A stretch of 64,000 nucleotides of DNA, from NCBI GenBank assembly GCA_040414855.1, contig JBEDUQ010000081.1, positions 1-64,000 on the forward strand, given 5' to 3'. The position numbers and the translations under genes were made by a program. The stretch is from DASVXQ01 sp040414855. GTDB lineage: Bacteria > Actinomycetota > CALGFH01. Below are positions 34,343 through 42,373 of this stretch, in pieces; the stretch's first letter is position 1, and every line of letters starts with the position of its first letter. The notes beneath the pieces were generated by a model. It was not told the DNA's origin, did no database searches, and saw only the letters and a list, made by a program, of their open reading frames with translations.

Positions 34343-34943
34343 GATCGGCGGATCGCGGCCCGGCCTGCGGGAACGGAAGAAGGCCCGCACCCGGGCGGCG
34401 ATTCGTCAGCACGCGATGCGGCTGTTCAAGGAACAGGGGTTCGCGGCCACGACGGTCGATCAGATCGCCGAGGCCGCCGACGTCTCGCAGAGCACCTTCT
34501 TTCGTTACTTCCGCACCAAGGAGGACGTGATCCTCCAGGACGACTACGACCCGCGCGCGGTCGAGGCCTTCGCGGCGCAGCCGCCCGAGCTGCCCCCGCT
34601 GGCGGCCATGCGGAACGCCATCAAGGAGGTCTACTCCACGCTCACCCCGGAGGAGATGGAGCAGGAGCGGGAGCGGCACCGGCTGATGCTCGAGGTCCCC
34701 GAGCTGCGCGGCGCGATGCTCGACGACTACACGCGCACCATCCGGGTGATCGCCGATGCGGTCTCCGAGCGGGTCGGGCGCAGCCCCGACGACCCCGCGG
34801 TCCGCGCCTTCGCCGGCGCCGTGATCGGGGTGGCGATGGCCGCGACCCTCGATTGGGCGAAGGGGCCTCCCGAGGACTACTCCACCGTCTTCCAGTCGAT
34901 CGAGTCGGCCATCGGCTACCTGGAGGCCGGCCTCCCGCTCTGA
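34326..34943 (+). CDS. TetR-family regulator, co-operonic with the MFS pump
   Basis: A 205-residue regulator. The N-terminal helix-turn-helix reads RAAIRQHAMRLFKEQGFAAT followed by VDQIAEAADVSQSTFFRYFR and TKEDVI, which are standard TetR landmarks at about residues 20-65. The C-terminal half is a helical ligand/dimer domain of the MftR-like type (RVIADAVSERVGRSPDDP ... GAVIGVAMAATLDWA). The ATG at 34326 lies inside the end of the pump gene. It probably represses its own operon via the palindrome at 32743. The effector is unknown. Confidence 0.94.
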   Translation: MKSTREIGGSRPGLRERKKARTRAAIRQHAMRLFKEQGFAATTVDQIAEAADVSQSTFFRYFRTKEDVILQDDYDPRAVEAFAAQPPELPPLAAMRNAIKEVYSTLTPEEMEQERERHRLMLEVPELRGAMLDDYTRTIRVIADAVSERVGRSPDDPAVRAFAGAVIGVAMAATLDWAKGPPEDYSTVFQSIESAIGYLEAGLPL

Positions 34944-35035
34944 CTCCGGTGCCCGGCACCTGGAGTGTCGCCGCCGGTTGTACGCTTCGACCGATCTCCA
35001 TGGACGCGTGCGGTGCTCACGATCGCGGGTTCGAC

Positions 35036-35443
35036 GTGACCGACCAGCCGGCACCCTTCGAGCAGCTCGACTTCCTCTACATGCCCAGTCGCGACGTGGC
35101 CGCGGACCTGGCGTACTTCACCGAGGTCCTCGGCGGCCACGTGGTCTTCGCCATCGAGGCGATGGGGACGAGAGTCGCCGCGATCGAGCTCACCAAGGGC
35201 CCACCGCTGGTCTTGCTCGCCGATCACCTCGAGGGAGAGCGCCCGATCCTGGTCTACCGGGTGGCCAACCTGGATGCCGCGATTGCCCAGTTGGAGACCC
35301 GCGGCTGGGAGCGGCAGGCCGGGTTCGAGATCCCCCACGGACCGTGCTGCTCGTTACGGACCCCGGACGGCCACCGCGTTGCGCTGTACCAGCTGACCCG
35401 ACCCGAGGTGGCCGCCCACTTCAATGGGCGCCGTGACTTCTGA
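35036..35443 (+). CDS. VOC-superfamily protein (glyoxalase/bleomycin-resistance-like)
   Basis: A protein of about 135 residues with a single VOC unit pair: FEQLDFLYMPSRDVAADLAY with FTEVLGGHVVFAIEAMGTRV, then PILVYRVANLDAAIAQLETR and CCSLRTPDGHRVALYQLTRP. The usual first His is replaced (LDFLYMP), so metal binding is doubtful. The start is a GTG at 35036; an ATG at 35000, 13 bases after TACGCT (34981-34986), would add 12 residues. It is upstream of the second TetR gene, 49 bases away, and downstream of the first TetR gene. The substrate is unknown. Confidence 0.82.
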   Translation: MTDQPAPFEQLDFLYMPSRDVAADLAYFTEVLGGHVVFAIEAMGTRVAAIELTKGPPLVLLADHLEGERPILVYRVANLDAAIAQLETRGWERQAGFEIPHGPCCSLRTPDGHRVALYQLTRPEVAAHFNGRRDF

Positions 35444-35453
35444 GCCAATGCTC

Positions 35454-35483
35454 TTGACGAACAGACCAACCGGTCGGTATTGT
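35454..35483 (+). promoter_or_regulatory. TetR promoter with embedded operator
   Basis: TTGACG (35454-35459) and TATTGT (35478-35483) are separated by 18 bases, a good sigma-70 promoter. The 16-mer ACCAACCGGTCGGTAT (35465-35480) fills the spacer and enters the -10. It is a near-palindrome and recurs exactly at 36208-36223. Repression by the encoded TetR protein at 35493 is the natural reading. Confidence 0.7.
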
Positions 35484-35492
35484 GCTGCGATC

Positions 35493-36146
35493 ATGACGCT
35501 CAGGACGCACGAGGACGCGGCGATCCGCACGGCACGCGCCACCGAACGAGGCTCGGCCACCCGCCAGCACATCCTGGCTGTCGCCAGCGACCAGTTCCTC
35601 ACCCACGGGTACGCCGGCACGTCCCTGAGCGACCTGATCCGTGTCGCTGGGATCACCAAGGGGGCCTTCTACCACCACTTCCCCTCCAAGGAGTCGCTGG
35701 CGCTCGAGGTCGTGCGCGTCCGGCAGGCGGAGGAGACCAGGATGGTCCTGACGGCGTCGGCTGGGTTCGACCGTGCGGTCGACCAGCTGCGCGCGGCGGT
35801 TCGGGCGGCCGCGGATCTCAAGGACCAGCATCAGGGCCAGGCGCAGAGCATGCAGCGGCTGTGCGCTGAGCTGTCCGAGGAGGCTGAGCTGGCACCGCAG
35901 ATCGCAAAGATCTGCGAAGCGTGGATCGACAGCGCCGCCGACCTCGTCGCCCGCGCCCAGCTCCAAGGCGATATTCGCACCGATGTCGGCGCGCACCAGG
36001 CGGCCGAGCTGATGATCGCAACCTTCCTCGGCGCTGAGCAGCAGTGCGTGATCACCGCCCGCCACGAGGACTTTCATGGCGAGTTCCGCGCACGCACGGC
36101 GCGCTGCCTCGATCTGCTGCTCGAGCTGCTGAAGCCGACCACCTAG
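35493..36146 (+). CDS. TetR-family repressor of the downstream MmpL gene (inferred)
   Basis: A 217-residue regulator. The helix-turn-helix region is RQHILAVASDQFLTHGYAGT, then LSDLIRVAGITKGAFYHHFP and SKESLA, at about residues 28-75, the classic AcrR/TetR pattern. The C-terminal domain is helical with AELSEEAELAPQIAKICEAW and an AcrR-like ELMIATFLGAEQQC. The ATG at 35493 lies nine bases after the -10, so the transcript is nearly leaderless. Its promoter contains the same palindrome as the MmpL promoter 730 bases downstream, which supports control of both by this protein. It is followed by the MmpL gene on the same strand, 146 bases apart. Confidence 0.95.
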   Translation: MTLRTHEDAAIRTARATERGSATRQHILAVASDQFLTHGYAGTSLSDLIRVAGITKGAFYHHFPSKESLALEVVRVRQAEETRMVLTASAGFDRAVDQLRAAVRAAADLKDQHQGQAQSMQRLCAELSEEAELAPQIAKICEAWIDSAADLVARAQLQGDIRTDVGAHQAAELMIATFLGAEQQCVITARHEDFHGEFRARTARCLDLLLELLKPTT

Positions 36147-36197
36147 ACGGCGGGCGCAAGGGGGGACCACACGGACCAGCGGGCGGTATCTCAATCG

Positions 36198-36226
36198 TTC
36201 AGGACATACCAACCGGTCGGTATGAA
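36198..36226 (+). promoter_or_regulatory. MmpL promoter with the same TetR operator
   Basis: The 16-mer ACCAACCGGTCGGTAT is repeated exactly at 36208-36223; with its flanks it reads ATACC-AACCGGTC-GGTAT, nearly self-complementary. A possible -35 TTCAGG (36198-36203) and -10 TATGAA (36221-36226), 17 bases apart, bracket it. The site ends about 70 bases before the MmpL start. The 146-bp gap holds nothing else that I recognise. Confidence 0.65.
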
Positions 36227-36292
36227 TGCGACCGCTCGACCACCGGAAGCCAGAAGCGCCACCACGACGCATAGAAGCTTTGAGAGGAAGAC

Positions 36293-38521
36293 ATGAGGTT
36301 CTCTCCGCAGGACGTCGCGCTCTGGAGCGCGAGACGCCGGTTCACGGTGATCGCCGTGTGGGTCGTGCTGTTCCTGGTCGGTGGGGTGCTGACCGGGAGA
36401 TACCTGAGCGGCGCTCTGACCACCCGCGCCGACTTCACCAACAACCCCGACTCCAAGCAGGCCCAGACCCTGCTGTCGCAGCGGCTGACCGGGCCCCAGA
36501 GGTCCAACGAGGTCGTGATCGTCCGGTCGCAGACCAGCACCGTGAGCGACCCTGCGTTCAGGGCGTACGTCGAGCGGCTCAAGGCCGAGGTCGACGGGCT
36601 GGGGCCGGGGATCGTGCAGCAGACGGTCGACCCGTACACCGCCGGTGGCCGGTACTTCTCGACCGACAAACACGCCACGCTGATCCCGGTGACCATGGCC
36701 GGGTCGCTGGACGACGCCAACAAGAACATCACCAAGGTGTTGGACCGTACGTTGCACGGCCAGCATCCCGCCGGCTTCAACGTCTGGGTCACCGGCGAGG
36801 CGACCTCGGCCAAGGACTCCAACACGATCGCCGAGAAGGACCTCCGTCAGGGCGAGACCATCGGCATCATCGCCGCGCTGGCCATCCTGATCGTGGTGTT
36901 CGGGACGATGGCCGCCGCGGTGGTGCCGGTCGTGCTGGCGATCATGGCCATCGTGGTGGCGCTGGGGCTGGTCTCGCTGCTCGGGCTCGCATTCCATTTG
37001 TCGTTCTTCATCACCAACATGGTCACGATGATCGGCCTGGCGGTCGGCATCGACTACTCGCTGTTCACCGTTTCCAGGTACCGGGAGGAACGCGCCCGCG
37101 GCCGTGACAAGCTGGCCGCGATCGCCGCCTCCGGCGCCACCGCCAACCGGGCCGTGTTCTTCTCCGGGATCACCGTGGTCCTGGCCCTTGCGGGGATGCT
37201 GCTGAACCCGACGACGATCTTCCGGAGCATCGCCGCCGGCGCGATCATCGTGGTGCTGGTCGCGGTGTCGGCCTCGCTCACGCTGCTGCCCGCGCTGCTC
37301 TCGGTCATGGGCGACAAGGTGAACGCGCTCCGCGTCCCGGTCCTGTTCCGCCGCCGCCAGGCCGACATCGAGCACACCCACGGCTTCTGGGCCCAGGTGG
37401 CCCGGCGGGTCATGGGCCGGCCGGTGGTGAGCCTGGTGCTCGCCGTCGGGATTCTCGTCGTGCTGGCCATTCCGCTGTTCGGCATCAGGACCGGGTTCTC
37501 GGGAATCAGCACCTTCCCGAACAACGTCCAGTCCAAGCAGGGGTTCGAGGTGCTGTCTCGAGACTTCTCAGGCGGGCTGACCTCTCCGGCGCAGATCGTC
37601 GTCGACGGCAACGTCCGCTCCCCGGCGGTCAGCGCGGCCATCTCGAGGCTGCAGGCCGACCTCAAGACCGACCACGCCTTCGGTCCGAGCACCGTCCAGA
37701 GCAACCGCGCGGGCAACCTGGCCCTGGTGTCGGTCCCGGTCAACGGCGACCCGAGCGGCGAGGCGGCCACCAACGCCGTCCGCCACCTCCGCAAGGCGAT
37801 CGTCCCGGCGGCCTTTGCCGGGGTGGACGCGAACGTCAAGGTTGGCGGCCAGACCGCGGGCGGGATCGACTTCTTCGACCTGACCCACTTCTACACGCCG
37901 TTCGCGATCGGATTCGTGCTCACCCTCTCGTTCCTGCTGCTCATGGTGGTGTTCCGATCCGTGGTGCTGCCGGCGCTGGGCGTCGCGCTGAACCTGCTGT
38001 CGGCCGGCGCGGCGTACGGGCTGCTGGTGTGGGTGTTCCAGCACGGACACGGCGCGGGAGTGTTCGGCTTCCAACAGGTGCAGACCATCGAAGCCTGGCT
38101 GCCGCTGTTCCTGTTCTCGGTGCTGTTCGGCCTGTCCATGGACTACCAGGTGTTCCTGCTCAGCCGCATCCACGAGCGCTACGGCCACACGCATGACAAC
38201 CGCGACGCGGTCGCGTTCGGACTACGCACCACCGGCGGAATCATCACCGGCGCGGCGGTGATCATGGTGGCCGTGTTCTCCGGGTTCGCGGCCGGCAAGC
38301 TGCCGGCGCTCCAGCAAATGGGCTTCGGCCTGGCGGTGGCGGTGCTGATCGACGCCACGCTGGTGCGCTCGGTCCTGGTCCCGGCGGCCATGCGCCTGCT
38401 CGGCAAGTGGAACTGGTACCTCCCGAGCTGGCTGGAATGGCTCCCGCAGTTCCGCATCGAGGGTGCCGCCCCGACGCCCGCCCCGGCCGAGCCGGAGCGC
38501 GAGCCGGCGGCGGTGCGGTAG
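36293..38521 (+). CDS. MMPL-family membrane exporter
   Basis: A 742-residue RND-type exporter with 12 predicted helices in two halves, each starting with one helix and a large loop (about 50-185 and 405-525). Motifs are MIGLAVGIDYSLFTVSRYRE in the first half and FGLSMDYQVFLLSRIHERYG in the second, with the conserved Asp-Tyr pairs. The N-terminal helix is FTVIAVWVVLFLVGGVLTG. The ATG at 36293 has GAGAGGA upstream. The cytoplasmic tail is short and rich in Pro, Ala and Glu. It differs from the copy at 18046-20361 in length and motifs and has its own TetR repressor. The likely substrate is a lipid or hydrophobic drug. Confidence 0.95.
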   Translation: MRFSPQDVALWSARRRFTVIAVWVVLFLVGGVLTGRYLSGALTTRADFTNNPDSKQAQTLLSQRLTGPQRSNEVVIVRSQTSTVSDPAFRAYVERLKAEVDGLGPGIVQQTVDPYTAGGRYFSTDKHATLIPVTMAGSLDDANKNITKVLDRTLHGQHPAGFNVWVTGEATSAKDSNTIAEKDLRQGETIGIIAALAILIVVFGTMAAAVVPVVLAIMAIVVALGLVSLLGLAFHLSFFITNMVTMIGLAVGIDYSLFTVSRYREERARGRDKLAAIAASGATANRAVFFSGITVVLALAGMLLNPTTIFRSIAAGAIIVVLVAVSASLTLLPALLSVMGDKVNALRVPVLFRRRQADIEHTHGFWAQVARRVMGRPVVSLVLAVGILVVLAIPLFGIRTGFSGISTFPNNVQSKQGFEVLSRDFSGGLTSPAQIVVDGNVRSPAVSAAISRLQADLKTDHAFGPSTVQSNRAGNLALVSVPVNGDPSGEAATNAVRHLRKAIVPAAFAGVDANVKVGGQTAGGIDFFDLTHFYTPFAIGFVLTLSFLLLMVVFRSVVLPALGVALNLLSAGAAYGLLVWVFQHGHGAGVFGFQQVQTIEAWLPLFLFSVLFGLSMDYQVFLLSRIHERYGHTHDNRDAVAFGLRTTGGIITGAAVIMVAVFSGFAAGKLPALQQMGFGLAVAVLIDATLVRSVLVPAAMRLLGKWNWYLPSWLEWLPQFRIEGAAPTPAPAEPEREPAAVR

Positions 38522-38574
38522 CCCACGGGGCGGGTCAGGCGAGCGGTGGGCCGGGTCGCCCCTGGCAGGGTGAG

Positions 38575-39426
38575 TCATGCCGGCGGCGGGCCGGCGCGGA
38601 CCCGGGCCATGGCCACCGAGGGCGGGCCGTGGAACCAGCCGAGCTTCTCCACCCACCAGGTCATGCCGGCGGCCTGGAGGGCGGCGACCCGGTCCGCGTC
38701 GGCGACGCGGTCGCGCCCGCCGCTGTGCCCCTCGACCACGACCTCGATTGGACCGAGGCCCTCCGGCCGGTGCTCCAGGGTGTAGCGGACGATCTCGCTG
38801 AGCTGCTCCGCGGTCATGGTGGCGGCGTGGCCGACCTCGGCGTGGGTCGGGATCACGCCGTCCCAGCGGGCGGCGCGCCGGAACGGCGGCCGGCTCGGCC
38901 ACCGCCCCGCCACCCACACCGGGATCCTCGGGACCTGGACCGGCCTCGGCAGGAAGCGCTGCTCCGCGACCGCGTAGTGCCGGCCGGCGTGGGCGAACGG
39001 CTCGCCCGACCAGAGGCCGGCGAGGACCTCCAGCCCCTCGTCGAGCTTCTCGGCGCGCACCCTGGCGTCGCCGTCCTCGCCGAAGGCCTCGTACTCCTCC
39101 ACCGCCTGCGACCCGAGCCCGGCGCCGACGATCAGCCGCCCGCCGCAGAGCACGTCCAGGGTGGCGGTCTCGCGCGCGAGCTTCCACGGCCGCCGCCGCG
39201 GCACCGCGTTGGCGATCACGCCGACGCGAACGCGCTCGGTGGCCATGGCGATGGCGGTGACCGCGACGGTCGGGTCGGCGACCGGCCAGCCGCGCTCGCG
39301 GTAGGCGACGTGGTCCCAGACCAGCACGCCGTCCCAGCCCGCCCGCTCGGCCTCGACGCCCAGCCGGACCAGCAGGCCGGGGTCGCCGTAGTCGCCGACG
39401 TTCGGGATCCCCACCGCGTAACGCAT
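38575..39426 (-). CDS. LLM-class flavin/F420-dependent oxidoreductase
   Basis: A 283-residue TIM-barrel enzyme of the luciferase-like monooxygenase class. Landmarks are MRYAVGIPNVGDYGD at strand 1, EAERAGWDGVLVWDHVAYRE, RVRVGVIANAVPRRRPWKLA, LDVLCGGRLIVGAGLGSQAV and FLPRPVQVPRIPVWVAGRWP. These are the usual LLM F420/FMN-site segments. The reaction is unknown; such enzymes are often F420-dependent in Actinomycetota. The ATG at 39426 is 13 bases after the stop of the acyl-CoA ligase gene on the same strand, so the two probably form an operon. Confidence 0.93.
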   Translation of the reverse strand: MRYAVGIPNVGDYGDPGLLVRLGVEAERAGWDGVLVWDHVAYRERGWPVADPTVAVTAIAMATERVRVGVIANAVPRRRPWKLARETATLDVLCGGRLIVGAGLGSQAVEEYEAFGEDGDARVRAEKLDEGLEVLAGLWSGEPFAHAGRHYAVAEQRFLPRPVQVPRIPVWVAGRWPSRPPFRRAARWDGVIPTHAEVGHAATMTAEQLSEIVRYTLEHRPEGLGPIEVVVEGHSGGRDRVADADRVAALQAAGMTWWVEKLGWFHGPPSVAMARVRAGPPPA

Positions 39427-39439
39427 CTCGACCGGGAGC

Positions 39440-41026
39440 CTACACGCGCCGGCGCAGCGCCTTCCGGTCGACCTTGCCGACTGGGGTGAGCGGGAGGTCG
39501 TCGAGCAGGTGGACCTCACGCGGGTACTTGTAGGCCGACAGGCGCGAGCGCGCGAAGCCGATCAGCTCGTCGCCGGTCGCGCGGGAGCCCGGCCGCAGCG
39601 ACACGAAGGCGACCACCTCCTCGCCGTGGACCGGGTCGGCTCGCCCGACCACCCCGGCCATCGCCACCGCCGGGTGCCCGACCAGGGCCTCCTCGACGTC
39701 GCGCGGGAACACGTTGAAGCCGCCGCGGATGATCAGGTCCTTCTTGCGGTCGACCACCCACAGGTAGCCGTCCTCGTCGAGCCGGCCGATGTCGCCGGTG
39801 TGGAGCCAGCCGTCGCGCAGCGTCTCGGCGGTGACCTCGGGCGAGTTCCAGTAGCCGAGCATCACGCCCGGGGCGCGGACGCAGATCTCGCCGCGCTCGC
39901 CGAGCGGCACCTCACGGTCCTGCTCGTCGAGGATGCGCACCTCGTAGTTGGGCAGCGGCAGCCCGACCGAGCCGAGCTTGCGCCGACCGGGCGGCGTGCT
40001 CGAGATCACCGAGCCGGACTCGGTGCAGCCGTAGCCCTCTCGGACCTCCAGGCCGGGCAGGCGCCGCTCGATCTCTCGGGCGGCCTCCGGCGGCATCGGT
40101 GCCGCGCCGCAGACCAGGTAGCGCAGCGACGACAGGTCGTGCTCCTCCAAGGGCTGGGTGAGCAGCAGTTGCAGCATCGACGGCACCACCACGCCGGACT
40201 GCACCCGGTGCGCCCGCACCTGCTCGAGGAAGCCGCCCGGGTCGAACCAGCGCTGGAGCACCGAGACGTTGGGCTCGTCGCCGTGCATGCCGACGATGGT
40301 CACGATCAGCCCGAAGGCGTGCGACAGCGGCAGCGGGATGATGTGCCGGTTGACGCCGCTGATCCGCGACGCCTGCTGGGAGGACCTGCCACAGCGCCAG
40401 AGGTTCTCGTGCGAGAGCATGACGCCCTTGGCGCGTCCGGTGGTGCCGCCCGTGTAGAGCAGCGCGGCGAGGTCGCGGTCGTCGCGCTCGACGATCTCGA
40501 TCGGCTCCGAAGCCTCCAGCGACGCCAGCGGCAGCACCCGGCGCGGGCCCTCGGCGCCGCCCGGGCCGCCCGCAACGCCGGCGTCGCCCGGACCGCCCGG
40601 GCCGCCGTTCGCGTCCGGCGCCGCGCCGGTCGAGATCACCCAGCGGAGCGACTCGAGCCCCTCGGCGGCCGCCAGTACGATGCCGAGCAGCTCCGGGGCG
40701 GTGATGATCGCGGTCGCGCCCGAGTGCTCGAGCAGGTAGCGCAGCTCCGGCGGCGGCAGCAGGAAGATCACCGGCGTGATCGCCGCGCCGGCGCGCCACA
40801 GCGCGGCATAGCTGACGCCGACCTCCGGGCAGTTGGGCAGCATCACCGCCACCCGGTCCCCCGGCCGGATCCCCAGCCCCACCAGTCCACCCGCCAGCCG
40901 CCGTCCCCGCTCGAACAGGTCGCCCGACCGGTGCCAGCGGCCGTCGAACCACAGCGACTCGTAGTCGCCGTGGCGCTCGAAGGACCGCTGGCCGAGGCGG
41001 GCGAGATTGTGCTCCATCCGCACCAT
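39440..41026 (-). CDS. Acyl-CoA synthetase / AMP-dependent ligase (FadD-like)
   Basis: A 528-residue adenylate-forming enzyme. The P-loop motif is ALLYTGGTTGRAKGVMLSHE, the A4/A5 motif EGYGCTESGSV, the A7-A8 region LHTGDIGRLDEDGYLWVVDR with KKDLIIRGGFNVFPRDVEE, and the catalytic Lys in PLTPVGKVDRKALRR at the C-terminus. All key residues for CoA thioester formation via an acyl-AMP are present. The start is the ATG at 41026 with GGGAGG six bases upstream; an in-frame ATG 51 bases further up is possible. A Gly/Pro-rich insert (GGPGGPGDAGVAGGPGGAEG) sits around residues 165-185. It is divergent from the amidohydrolase gene and operonic with the LLM enzyme. Confidence 0.94.
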   Translation of the reverse strand: MVRMEHNLARLGQRSFERHGDYESLWFDGRWHRSGDLFERGRRLAGGLVGLGIRPGDRVAVMLPNCPEVGVSYAALWRAGAAITPVIFLLPPPELRYLLEHSGATAIITAPELLGIVLAAAEGLESLRWVISTGAAPDANGGPGGPGDAGVAGGPGGAEGPRRVLPLASLEASEPIEIVERDDRDLAALLYTGGTTGRAKGVMLSHENLWRCGRSSQQASRISGVNRHIIPLPLSHAFGLIVTIVGMHGDEPNVSVLQRWFDPGGFLEQVRAHRVQSGVVVPSMLQLLLTQPLEEHDLSSLRYLVCGAAPMPPEAAREIERRLPGLEVREGYGCTESGSVISSTPPGRRKLGSVGLPLPNYEVRILDEQDREVPLGERGEICVRAPGVMLGYWNSPEVTAETLRDGWLHTGDIGRLDEDGYLWVVDRKKDLIIRGGFNVFPRDVEEALVGHPAVAMAGVVGRADPVHGEEVVAFVSLRPGSRATGDELIGFARSRLSAYKYPREVHLLDDLPLTPVGKVDRKALRRRV

Positions 41027-41125
41027 GGCATCCTCCCGGTTCAGCTCATAATCCCCCAGCTCCGGCATCTTGGCCATAGGCGCCGATAGCGCGATGCTGG
41101 CGCGAAACGCTTCGGGACAAAACGG

Positions 41126-41137
41126 TAAGCTACGTAC
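41126..41137 (+). promoter_or_regulatory. Leaderless-type -10 box before the amidohydrolase gene
   Basis: TAAGCT (41126-41131) is followed by six bases and then ATG at 41138. No ribosome-binding site exists in this gap. The spacing is identical to that before 11769 and 48189. Confidence 0.55.
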
Positions 41138-42373
41138 ATGACGAAAACTCTCTTCCAGGGTGGCCGTCTGTTCGACGGCACCGGGTCACCGCTCGCCGAC
41201 GCCGACGTGGTGATCGAGGACGGGCGGATCGCCGAGGTCGGCACCGGCCTCGACGCCGACGAGGCGGTCGACGTCGCCGGTTGTGCGCTGCTGCCGGGCC
41301 TCTTCGACTGCCATGTCCACGTGGTGGTCTCGACCATCGACCTGCTCGCCGACCTCCAGCAGCCGTTCAGCTACCAGTTCTTCGCCGCCGCCAGGAACCT
41401 GGCGCGGACCCTGGACCGCGGCATCACCACCGTCCGTGACGCCGGCGGCGCCGACCTCGGCATCAAGCAGGCGGTCGAGGACGGGCTCATCGACGGGCCG
41501 AGGATGCGGATCGCCATCTCGGTGCTGGGCCAGACCGGCGGGCACACCGACGGCTGGATGCCGAGCGGCCAGACCGTGAAGCTGTTCACGTCCCACCCGG
41601 GCATGCCGGCCGGGATCGTCGACGGCGTCGACGAGATGCGTCGCAAGGTCCGCGAGCTGCGGAGGGCCGGCGCCGACGTGATCAAGGTCTGCACCTCCGG
41701 CGGCGTGCTCTCGCCACGCGACAACCCCAGGCACGCGCACTTCAACATGGAGGAGCTGGTCGCCTGCGTCGCCGAGGCGCGGGCCGGCGGCATCGAGGTG
41801 ATGGCCCACGCCCAGGCGACCGACGGCATCAAGAACGCCATCCGCGCCGGCATCCGCTCGATCGAGCACGGCATCTACCTCGACGACGAGGCGATCTCGA
41901 TGATGCTGGAGGCGGGCACCTGGCTGGTGCCGACGCTGGTGGCGCCGCTCGGCGTGCTCGAGGCCGCGGACGCCGGGGCGGCCCTGTCGGAGGCCGCGAT
42001 CCGCAAGGCCCGCGAGGTGGTCGAGATCCACAAGGACTCGTTCCGGCGGGCGGTCGCCGCGGGCGTGAAGATCGCCATGGGCACCGACAGCGGCGTGACC
42101 GCGCACGGACGGAACCTCCGCGAGCTGCCGCTGATGGCCGAGGGCGGCATGAAACCCGAGGACGTGCTGGTGGCGACCACCGCGTCAGCGGCCGAGCTGC
42201 TCGGGGTCGACGGCGAGCTCGGCACCATCGAGCCCGGCAAGCGCGCCGACCTGGTGGTGGTCGACGGCGACCCCTACGACTTCGCCAACCTTCCCGATGC
42301 GATCCGCGAGGTCTGGAAGGACGGCGTGCGCGTCCGCCGCCAAGGCCAAGACGCTCACTTGGCGTCGGCGTAG
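41138..42373 (+). CDS. Amidohydrolase-superfamily metallohydrolase (Xaa-Pro dipeptidase/imidazolonepropionase-like)
   Basis: A 411-residue TIM-barrel hydrolase. The metal-binding HxH is His59-x-His61 in LLPGLFDCHVHVV. The bridging Lys is in GADVIKVCTSGG, further His residues are in VMAHAQATDG and SIEHGIYLDDE, and the catalytic Asp is in IAMGTDSGVTAHG. The C-terminal small beta-domain is GTIEPGKRADLVVVDGDPYD. This pattern fits the prolidase-like clade (for example Xaa-Pro or cyclic-imidodipeptide hydrolases); substrate uncertain. The transcript appears leaderless. It converges with the polymerase gene, overlapping by 19 bases. Confidence 0.92.
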   Translation: MTKTLFQGGRLFDGTGSPLADADVVIEDGRIAEVGTGLDADEAVDVAGCALLPGLFDCHVHVVVSTIDLLADLQQPFSYQFFAAARNLARTLDRGITTVRDAGGADLGIKQAVEDGLIDGPRMRIAISVLGQTGGHTDGWMPSGQTVKLFTSHPGMPAGIVDGVDEMRRKVRELRRAGADVIKVCTSGGVLSPRDNPRHAHFNMEELVACVAEARAGGIEVMAHAQATDGIKNAIRAGIRSIEHGIYLDDEAISMMLEAGTWLVPTLVAPLGVLEAADAGAALSEAAIRKAREVVEIHKDSFRRAVAAGVKIAMGTDSGVTAHGRNLRELPLMAEGGMKPEDVLVATTASAAELLGVDGELGTIEPGKRADLVVVDGDPYDFANLPDAIREVWKDGVRVRRQGQDAHLASA

